Source: CAYMZZ01 sp044463125 (GTDB lineage Bacteria > Bacteroidota > Bacteroidia > Chitinophagales > Chitinophagaceae). Taken from it: a DNA stretch of 64,000 nt. The position numbers and the translations under genes are program-made. Positions 18,566-24,470 of the stretch are shown here, one piece after another (the stretch's first letter is position 1; the number at the start of each line of letters is the position of its first letter). Location: NCBI GenBank assembly GCA_044463125.1, contig JBIQMS010000006.1, positions 80,596-144,595 on the forward strand. The letters are read 5' to 3'. Under the pieces are notes generated by a model. The model saw only the letters and a program-made list of their open reading frames with translations, had not been told where the DNA came from and searched no databases.

Positions 18566-19645
18566 ATGTCTATTCATTTCCATCCTCTCCGCGTAAAAGA
18601 AATACGCAGGGAAACAAGTTCCTGTGTTTCCATTGTGCTCGACGTGCCCGACGAATTGCGGGAAGGTTTCCGTTTTCAACAGGGCCAAAGTCTGACTCTC
18701 CGACATTTTATCGATGGAGAAGAAATCCGACGCACATATTCATTGTGTAGCGCTCCAGCCGATGCCGAATGGCGGGTGGCTGTTAAGAAAGTGGCGGGTG
18801 GAGTTTTTTCAACTTATGCCAACGAGCAGTTGAAAGTGGGCGATACGCTCGAAGTGATGCCTCCGGTGGGTCGGTTTCATACGCTCCTGGATCCCCAACA
18901 TCGTAAAAATTATATAGCGTTTGCGGCTGGAAGCGGCATTACACCGGTGATGTCCATTATTAAGGCCACTTTGTCTACAGAGCCTCATAGTCGATTTACA
19001 CTTGTTTATGGAAACCGCAGCCGGCAGGATATTATTTTCCTGGAAGAGCTGGAGGGGTTGAAGAATGTTTATATGGACCGCCTTCAACTCTTGCATATCC
19101 TGAGCAGGGAGCAAGTGGAGAGCTCCGTTTTGCAGGGACGTATTGATGGCGAAAAAATGGCGGAGCTGGCCCGCTTTATTCCTCTGTCGCAAATGGATGA
19201 GTTTTTCTTATGTGGCCCGGAACAAATGATATTTGCGGTAAAGGATTTTCTGGAGGCCAACGGTATCGCCAAAAAGAAAATCCATTTTGAATTATTTACC
19301 ACACCGGGTCAGCAGGTAGCTGCGGGTCCCGCCAAAACGGAATCAAAAGCCGATACACCCAAGGCCAGCATAAGGATGCGGCTCGATGGTCGCACAATCG
19401 AATTCCAGATTCCGCAAAACAGTGATCAGACGATCCTCGATGCGGCCCTGGCTACCGGAGCCGATCTTCCCTATGCCTGTAAAGGTGGGGTATGCTGCAC
19501 CTGTAAAGCCCGCCTGGTAGAAGGCGAAGTACATATGGATGTGCATTGGGGCCTGGAAGATGAAGAAATCAAACAGGGATTTATATTAACCTGCCAAAGC
19601 CACCCAAGATCGGAGAAGTTGTTGGTGGATTTTGATGACAGGTAG
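18566..19645 (+). CDS. paaE: Ferredoxin-NAD(P) reductase-type flavoprotein with 2Fe-2S domain, PaaE-like
   Basis: 359 residues. FAD-binding domain ~1-105 with the flavin motif RTYSLCSAP, NAD(P)-binding domain ~110-240 with AAGSGITPVMS and FFLCGPEQMI, and a plant-type 2Fe-2S domain ~265-355 with CKGGVCCTCKARL plus a final TCQSHP Cys. This order matches phenylacetyl-CoA epoxidase subunit E, the electron-transfer component. The oxygenase subunits paaABC are not in the window, and the next gene is convergent, so the gene may serve another oxygenase. Co-transcribed with the TetR regulator (3-nt gap). Confidence 0.8.
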   Translation: MSIHFHPLRVKEIRRETSSCVSIVLDVPDELREGFRFQQGQSLTLRHFIDGEEIRRTYSLCSAPADAEWRVAVKKVAGGVFSTYANEQLKVGDTLEVMPPVGRFHTLLDPQHRKNYIAFAAGSGITPVMSIIKATLSTEPHSRFTLVYGNRSRQDIIFLEELEGLKNVYMDRLQLLHILSREQVESSVLQGRIDGEKMAELARFIPLSQMDEFFLCGPEQMIFAVKDFLEANGIAKKKIHFELFTTPGQQVAAGPAKTESKADTPKASIRMRLDGRTIEFQIPQNSDQTILDAALATGADLPYACKGGVCCTCKARLVEGEVHMDVHWGLEDEEIKQGFILTCQSHPRSEKLLVDFDDR

Positions 19646-19681
19646 AACGTAATACGTTTTACGTAATACGTATTACGTATT
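19646..19681. repeat. TACGT-word palindromes after paaE-like gene
   Basis: Starting one base after the stop, the gap holds ACGTAATACGT-type words. 19660-19677 is an 18-bp perfect palindrome (ACGTAATAC and its complement). It is the same word family as 16734-16771 and again lies in a convergent gap. Confidence 0.8.
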
Positions 19682-19798
19682 TTATTTCTGTTCAGGTGAT
19701 CCAGTTCATGGCACAGAAGAATTAATCTTGTTAGCTAAGTTTGGGTTTGGATAATTCTGGTTATTGATATTCGACTTTGCCAGCCACCTTTTCAATAA

Positions 19799-19859
19799 TC
19801 ATGGCCATCATGGCAATCAAGGGCATCAAGGCAATCATGGGCATCAAGGCCATCAAGGT
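19799..19859. repeat. Degenerate GGCATCAAG / GGCAATCA word array
   Basis: About seven repeats of an 8-9 bp word (GGCCATCA, GGCAATCA, GGGCATCAA) run up to and just over the stop codon of the minus-strand lamin-tail gene. No inverted partner is apparent. Confidence 0.7.
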
Positions 19860-21547
19860 CCCTGGACGATGATGCCTTCTTTCCAAAAATTCCTTCTCCC
19901 TTTCAGATCAAACCATTCTGCACCGATAATGTAAATGCCTGAGGCAAGCGGGCGATTTTGCGCATCCAGTCCATCCCAGGTAAATACTCCACGCTCGCCC
20001 AGGAGGCTGTTTTGTTGTAATACCCTGACAATTCTGCCACTCGCATCAAATATCCAGATGTTGACTATTCTGCCGGGTTCCGGCATTTGGTAATGAAGAA
20101 ACAGGCGATCCTCAAAGCCATCGTTATTAGGTGAAATGCGGCGGTTTTCCAGTTGAAAGACTTTATTCGGATTTAAAGTCCTGTAACCAGCATGGGAGTT
20201 TGCGTAGCCTGGTGTTCCATAGTCCGGTGCTGCGGAGCTCTGCCAGTTGCCCGGGTCGTTGGTAGCTGAGCTGGCTTGCAAACGCTCCAGGGCTACACCT
20301 TCTTTGGAAGGCAGAAGGGGAAAATGCCAGTTTTCCTGATATGCCAGTTCATCCAGTACCTCACCGCTTGCGTTTAAGATCACCGCCTGACCTTCGGAAT
20401 CGGGATAAGAAGGGAAACTGTTGAGTTGACGAATAGCTTTAGTGGCGGCTTTCGGAAAAAGTCGGGTCAGGCGACTACTATCGCGGGTATAGACTCTGTA
20501 ATGACCAGGTATCAGCAGGTCCGGATCGGCAGTGGTTGTGGTGATTGATTGTAGTTGCCCTGCCGCATTGCGATTAGCCAGCCGCAGGTCTGCAGCATCC
20601 AGGAGTTTGGAGCTATGATTGAACAGTTCGATGTAGTCATCGCCTTCGGGCTTTGGGTTGAATAGAATTTCATTGATAACAATATCACCCGCCACGGCGG
20701 GTTGTGGTATTCCAATACGGATACTGTCGCTGGTTATTAGGCTTCCGGCACAATCTTCGATTTCCCCAATCAAAATGTTGTAAATAATATCTTCTTCCAA
20801 TGCGTTTGCCAGGGAAAGTTTTACTTCGTCTAATAACGGCAAAGAGAGTTCGGCTTGTAGAATGACAGGACCTGCCTGCAGCTGATAGTTGTTGGGGTTG
20901 GTCATCTGCCAATCGTTGGCTGCATGTGAAAATCTGATTTGGATATGTTCAGCATCGATTGGATAGGCGTTTACTACTTTTAGTTCGGATGGCACAAAAG
21001 CGAAAGGCGGATCCGGACCGGTGCCCGGGCTGCCACCGCCCGCAGATGTGCTGGCCATCCAGTTGTTGGTGCCCTGGCAGGGATAGTCGGGATATTGCAT
21101 TTCGAGGCTCCAGCCGCCCTCTTTTTTCAGATCATTTTTATACCAGCTTATATCGTAGCGTAAGCTGTGAACAACGGAGTTTGTATTGTCGTATAAAACA
21201 AGCATGTCTCCGTTATTGTCGAGCGATGGCCAACTGCTGACGGGCAGGCAGGGGGCAATCGCCGACAAATGGGTGCTGGCGGTGGCGCCGGCCAGGAGCA
21301 CAAAGGCCCCGGCAGGCAAAATATAGGAAGGCAATGGTCCACTTAAGCTGCCTGCATCTGCCAGTCGCCAGCCAGCAAGGTCCACAGGATGATTTGATCG
21401 GTTGTAAAGTTCTACCCATTCGTATTCCGGTAAGCCGGCGGTAGGGGAAGGGTCGGCCATGAATTCGCTGATGATGACACGATAAGTTTGCGCAAGCAAC
21501 TGATCGATCGTTAGTGTGAAGAGAAGGAAAAGGATAATGGCTTTCAT
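19853..21547 (-). CDS. Secreted lamin-tail-domain protein with gliding-type C-terminal domain
   Basis: 564 residues with signal peptide (TIDQLLAQ). Two lamin-tail (LTD) domains are visible: ~25-165 (VIISEFMADPSP ... YEWVELYNRSN) and ~285-400 (DIVINEILFNPKPEGDDYIELFNHSS). The C-terminus has ISPNNDGFEDRL and a FlgD-Ig/CHU_C-like end (NIWIFDASGRIV ... GIYIIGAEWFD), the form seen in surface proteins of gliding Bacteroidota, possibly exported by the type IX system. Function is unknown; LTD proteins may bind or stabilise extracellular material. Transcribed away from asd. Confidence 0.8.
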   Translation of the reverse strand: MKAIILFLLFTLTIDQLLAQTYRVIISEFMADPSPTAGLPEYEWVELYNRSNHPVDLAGWRLADAGSLSGPLPSYILPAGAFVLLAGATASTHLSAIAPCLPVSSWPSLDNNGDMLVLYDNTNSVVHSLRYDISWYKNDLKKEGGWSLEMQYPDYPCQGTNNWMASTSAGGGSPGTGPDPPFAFVPSELKVVNAYPIDAEHIQIRFSHAANDWQMTNPNNYQLQAGPVILQAELSLPLLDEVKLSLANALEEDIIYNILIGEIEDCAGSLITSDSIRIGIPQPAVAGDIVINEILFNPKPEGDDYIELFNHSSKLLDAADLRLANRNAAGQLQSITTTTADPDLLIPGHYRVYTRDSSRLTRLFPKAATKAIRQLNSFPSYPDSEGQAVILNASGEVLDELAYQENWHFPLLPSKEGVALERLQASSATNDPGNWQSSAAPDYGTPGYANSHAGYRTLNPNKVFQLENRRISPNNDGFEDRLFLHYQMPEPGRIVNIWIFDASGRIVRVLQQNSLLGERGVFTWDGLDAQNRPLASGIYIIGAEWFDLKGRRNFWKEGIIVQGP

Positions 21548-21598
21548 AGAATAAATCTACGGCAGTGTGGTACCGAAAGCCATGGGAAAAAAACATTA

Positions 21599-21630
21599 TT
21601 TGGCGTGAATAAAACCAGCCACTATTTTTG
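21599..21630 (+). promoter_or_regulatory. Promoter of the asd leader transcript (TTTG-N20-TATTTTTG)
   Basis: TTTG at 21599-21602 and TATTTTTG at 21623-21630 match the Bacteroidota sigma consensus with a 20-nt spacer. Transcription should start near 21637, giving an untranslated leader of about 245 nt before asd. Confidence 0.65.
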
Positions 21631-21641
21631 CTAAAACTCAC

Positions 21642-21699
21642 AAAAACCTATAAGGTCTGAAAGACCTTATAGGTTTTTAATAAAAGACCTTATAGGTTT
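21642..21699 (+). repeat. 17-bp hairpin with a second competing 3' arm
   Basis: 21642-21658 pairs perfectly with 21662-21678 around a GAA loop. A second copy of the 3' arm (15 nt) lies at 21685-21699 and could pair with the same 5' arm. The core AGACCTTATAGGTTT resembles repeats I associate with many Bacteroidota intergenic regions. It would form the very 5' end of the asd mRNA. Confidence 0.8.
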
Positions 21700-21716
21700 C
21701 AGTTTTGAACAACACG

Positions 21717-21770
21717 ATGAAACATACAAAACGCACCAAGAAACGTTCCAAAGGAAGGTTTGCAGCGTGA
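21717..21770 (+). CDS. 17-residue Lys/Thr/Arg-rich leader peptide of asd
   Basis: ATG at 21717 to TGA at 21768-21770 encodes MKHTKRTKKRSKGRFAA: five Lys (codons 2, 5, 8, 9, 12), two Thr (4, 7) and three Arg. It lies inside the asd leader, downstream of the promoter and 26 nt before an intrinsic terminator. Codons 13-16 form the 5' arm of an antiterminator (21752-21763). Lys and Thr are end products of the pathway served by Asd, so the peptide is placed to sense their tRNA charging. No strong ribosome-binding site is visible, which is usual in this phylum. It could alternatively be a small basic protein in its own right. Confidence 0.6.
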   Translation: MKHTKRTKKRSKGRFAA

Positions 21771-21829
21771 TGTATGTACACATATAAATGCAATGGCAGG
21801 CCTTCCTAAATGGGAAGGCCTGTTTTTTT
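21752..21829 (+). promoter_or_regulatory. Attenuator: antiterminator helix competing with an intrinsic terminator before asd
   Basis: Terminator: 21797-21806 pairs with 21813-21822 (10 bp, no mismatch, 6-nt loop), followed by seven T at 21823-21829. Antiterminator: 21752-21763 pairs with 21796-21807 over 12 contiguous pairs (two are G-U), consuming the whole 5' arm of the terminator. The two structures exclude each other. A ribosome that finishes the leader peptide would cover 21752-21763 and allow termination; one stalled at the earlier Lys/Thr codons would leave it free and permit read-through into asd. Confidence 0.7.
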
Positions 21830-21883
21830 AAACCCCATTCATCAACTTAAAACTCCGCCTTTGCGGTGGAGAAGGAGAAAAAA

Positions 21884-22891
21884 ATGAAAGTAGCAGTTGT
21901 AGGCGCCACAGGCCTGGTAGGTACCAAAATGTTGCAGGTATTAGCCGAACGCAATTTTCCGGTTACTGAGTTGTTGCCGGTAGCATCCGAAAAATCAGTG
22001 GGAAAAGAAGTGGATTTCAAGGGTAAGAAATACAAGGTAGTGAGCATGACCGATGCCATTGCGGCCAAACCTGCGGTAGCCCTCTTCTCTGCCGGTGGCT
22101 CTACTTCACTGGAATGGGCTCCTAAATTCGCCGAAGCCGGTATTACCGTTATCGACAATTCCTCTGCCTGGCGCATGGATCCCGCAAAGCCTCTGGTGGT
22201 ACCCGAAGTAAATGCCGATGTACTCACGCCAAATGATAAGATCATCGCGAACCCCAACTGCTCTACTATACAGATGGTGGTGGCACTGCAACCCCTGCAT
22301 CAGAAGTATAAAATCAAAAGAGTAGTAGTATCAACGTATCAAAGCGTAACCGGTACCGGCGTAAAGGCAGTGGATCAGCTCCAGGGCGAGCGTAGCAGGT
22401 CGGTGAAGGGTGATAATGCCGAGTACCCTATGGCCTATAAATATCCGATCGACCTGAACGTGATTCCGCAGATTGATGTTTTTCTCGACAATGGCTATAC
22501 CAAAGAAGAAATGAAGATGGTGAATGAAACCAAAAAAATCATGCGCGACGATAGCATTCGTGTAACCGCCACTACGGTGCGTATTCCGGTAATGGGCGGG
22601 CATAGCGAATCGGTAAACGTGGAGTTTGAGAATGATTTCGACCTAAATGAGGTAAAGCAACTTTTGTCAAATGCCCCCGGTGTGGTGCTGGTGGATGATC
22701 CTGCCAACGCACTTTATCCGATGCCGATGGATGCGCATGAAAAGGATGAGGTATTTGTTGGGCGTCTTCGCCGCGACGAATCGCAGCCAAATACGCTCAA
22801 TATGTGGATCGTTTCAGATAATCTGCGAAAAGGAGCCGCCACTAACGCAGTGCAGATTGCGGAGTCGCTGATAAAGCGCAAGGCACTCTAA
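21884..22891 (+). CDS. asd: Aspartate-semialdehyde dehydrogenase
   Basis: 335 residues from ATG 21884, preceded by GGAGAAGGAG, a rare clear Shine-Dalgarno here; a GTG 18 nt upstream is less likely. NADP-binding VVGATGLVGTKML at residues 5-17, active-site Cys126 in NPNCSTIQ and a GGHSESVNVEF block with substrate-binding residues. It reduces aspartyl phosphate to aspartate semialdehyde, the branch-point precursor of lysine, threonine, methionine and diaminopimelate. Expression appears to be controlled by the leader at 21599-21829. The 7-bp stem CTCCGCC/GGTGGAG at about 21852-21871 partly overlaps the ribosome-binding region. The gene ends in a 31-bp inverted repeat shared with yceI. Confidence 0.95.
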   Translation: MKVAVVGATGLVGTKMLQVLAERNFPVTELLPVASEKSVGKEVDFKGKKYKVVSMTDAIAAKPAVALFSAGGSTSLEWAPKFAEAGITVIDNSSAWRMDPAKPLVVPEVNADVLTPNDKIIANPNCSTIQMVVALQPLHQKYKIKRVVVSTYQSVTGTGVKAVDQLQGERSRSVKGDNAEYPMAYKYPIDLNVIPQIDVFLDNGYTKEEMKMVNETKKIMRDDSIRVTATTVRIPVMGGHSESVNVEFENDFDLNEVKQLLSNAPGVVLVDDPANALYPMPMDAHEKDEVFVGRLRRDESQPNTLNMWIVSDNLRKGAATNAVQIAESLIKRKAL

Positions 22892-22895
22892 GGGA

Positions 22896-22973
22896 AATTT
22901 GGGGATTAGTAAATTCGGATATTTGGCTCTCTGTGCTGACTCACAAATTTCCGAATTTACTAATCCACAAATT
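22896..22973. terminator. 31-bp near-perfect inverted repeat, two-way terminator
   Basis: 22896-22926 and 22943-22973 are reverse complements with about three mismatches and a 16-nt loop. It fills the gap between convergent asd and yceI, starting 4 nt after one stop and ending 7 nt before the other. Word content (GGGGATTAGTAAATT) resembles the other word-type repeats. Confidence 0.75.
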
Positions 22974-22980
22974 AAAGAAA

Positions 22981-23502
22981 TTAAGCTTTCACCACTTCCA
23001 CATTCGCCACCAGCTTCACTTCATCGCTCACTACCACACCACCTGCTTCCGTTACGGCATTCCACTGAAGTCCAAATTCCTGGCGCTTGATTTTACCAGT
23101 GATTTCAAAACCGGCTACGGTACGACCGTACATATCAGTTTGCACGCCCCCAAACTCCACATTCAGACTCACGGGCTTGCTGGTTCCACGAATGGTAAGA
23201 TCGCCTTCCAGTACATAATCCTCACCTTTTTTATTGAATGAGGTGGATTCAAAGCTCATCTTGGGATGATTGGCTGCGTCGAAGAAATCAGGTGATTTCA
23301 GGTGACCATCGCGCTGTTCGTTTCCGGTATGTATGCTGTCGATATCGGCGGTGAATTTGATTTTTGCATCCGAAAAATCTTCTTTTTCGCTTTCTATGCT
23401 GCCGTCAAATGTGTTGAATTTGCCGGAAACGGTAGAGATCACCAGGTGCTTTACTTTGAAGCCGATCTCTGTGTGCATGGGGTCAATAGTCCAGATTGCC
23501 AT
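22981..23502 (-). CDS. YceI-family lipid/isoprenoid-binding protein
   Basis: 173 residues, starting MAIWTIDPMHTEIGFKVKHL, the standard opening of YceI lipocalin-like barrels. GTWxLD-type start, FDGSIES, GHLKSPDFFDAANHPKM and LTIRGTSKPVSL are family landmarks. No signal peptide is present, so this is the cytoplasmic form common in Bacteroidota. YceI proteins bind polyisoprenoids or other lipids; physiology is unclear. The promoter region contains two matched operators (23529-23588), so expression is tightly regulated, likely by a MarR- or similar palindrome-binding repressor encoded elsewhere. Confidence 0.92.
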   Translation of the reverse strand: MAIWTIDPMHTEIGFKVKHLVISTVSGKFNTFDGSIESEKEDFSDAKIKFTADIDSIHTGNEQRDGHLKSPDFFDAANHPKMSFESTSFNKKGEDYVLEGDLTIRGTSKPVSLNVEFGGVQTDMYGRTVAGFEITGKIKRQEFGLQWNAVTEAGGVVVSDEVKLVANVEVVKA

Positions 23503-23528
23503 TGTTTTAAAAGTTTTAGTTTGAGAGG

Positions 23529-23546
23529 TTAATGTTTAAACGTTGA
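23529..23546 (-). promoter_or_regulatory. Operator site 1 of yceI (TTAATGTTTAAAC-type)
   Basis: 18-nt site that differs at one position from the site at 23571-23588; centres are 42 bp apart, four helical turns. It lies just downstream of the predicted start of transcription (about 23558). Confidence 0.6.
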
Positions 23547-23565
23547 TCGATTCGGAATAAGAGTA

Positions 23566-23598
23566 CAAATTTAATGTTTAAACATTGAAGGACCCAAA
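23566..23598 (-). promoter_or_regulatory. yceI promoter with embedded operator site 2
   Basis: On the minus strand TTTG (23598-23595), a 21-nt spacer and TAAATTTG (23573-23566) match the Bacteroidota promoter. The operator AATGTTTAAACATT (perfect 14-bp palindrome within 23571-23588) occupies the spacer, so a bound repressor would block polymerase. Confidence 0.65.
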
Positions 23599-23709
23599 TT
23601 TTTCCTGTTAATAAATAGCAAATCAGTATAATGATTTGAAAATGAGTGTTGTTTAGGAAGCCGGAAGGAGCACTGCGCCAAACCTGATTGGGTAGATAAT
23701 AGCGAAATC

Positions 23710-24378
23710 TTACTCTTGTGGACGGTTCAGGAATTGGAGAAGGGGCTGCAATGTCTCAAATGCTTTCAATGTTTTCTTCAACAATTGCGGGCTTATGAGG
23801 TCTTCGTCGCTGAGCGATATGGAAGCGATATAACTTTTGTATTTGAGATATTCCGCAGCAGGATTTTCTGGCTCGTATCCTTTGGGGACACGCACCAGTT
23901 TGTATTCAGCATCTTCGGCCAGGCCGCCATAGATTGTTTTAAAACTGCGGGACTGAATGATCGACTTGAATTCATCCAGATTGTAGTCCACTTCCTGACG
24001 AATCCGGCGCAATACATCAGCCGGCGGCATCCAGATGCCACCACCAGCGAAGCTGCCGCCCGGTTCCAGGTGAAAATAGTATCCTGCACTATGCACGGCT
24101 TGCTTGCCACCCATATTGATGCTTGCGCCAAAATTGGTTTTGTAGGGAGATTTATCTTTTGAAAAGCGCACATCCCGATTTATGCGAAACATGCATTGTT
24201 TCGCCAGTAAATGGCGGATACCCGGGTCCTTCTTCCCCTGCGCATCGATCAATTGCTGTATAAATCGTGCAAAATCTTCGCGTGCTGATTCGTACTCGCT
24301 TCGGTGGTCATCGAACCAGGGCTTGTTATTATTTCTCTTAAGTTGTTTAAGGAATTTGAGGGTGGAAGTACTAATCAT
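23710..24378 (-). CDS. DUF2461 (TIGR02453) family protein
   Basis: 222 residues with the family pattern: LKFLKQLKRNNNKPWFDDHRSEYESAREDF at the start (in two blocks), then MFRINRDVRFSKDKSPYKTN and GYYFHLEPGGSFAGGGIWMPP. No catalytic activity is assigned to this family. It follows ligA in the same direction with a TTAAGGT word hairpin between, so it may or may not share its transcript. Confidence 0.9.
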   Translation of the reverse strand: MISTSTLKFLKQLKRNNNKPWFDDHRSEYESAREDFARFIQQLIDAQGKKDPGIRHLLAKQCMFRINRDVRFSKDKSPYKTNFGASINMGGKQAVHSAGYYFHLEPGGSFAGGGIWMPPADVLRRIRQEVDYNLDEFKSIIQSRSFKTIYGGLAEDAEYKLVRVPKGYEPENPAAEYLKYKSYIASISLSDEDLISPQLLKKTLKAFETLQPLLQFLNRPQE

Positions 24379-24384
24379 TTTGGG

Positions 24385-24470
24385 GTTTAAGGTTTAAGGT
24401 TTAAGGTTTAGAGTTTAAAGTTTAAGGGGTTTTGAGGTTTTTAAACTTTAAACCCTAAACCCTAAACTCT
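24385..24470. repeat. TTAAGGT / CCCTAAA word hairpin between ligA and DUF2461
   Basis: GTTTAAG-type 7-bp words at 24385-24429 face CCCTAAA-type complements at 24438-24470; the core 24413-24424 and 24442-24453 is a perfect 12-bp inverted repeat. It abuts the ligA stop codon and could stop the ligA transcript. Confidence 0.75.

Noticed and set aside
24385..24470. CCCTAAA repeats resembling a telomere
   Set aside because: Only two to three units, part of a short inverted repeat between genes; bacterial circular chromosome context and other word repeats explain it better.
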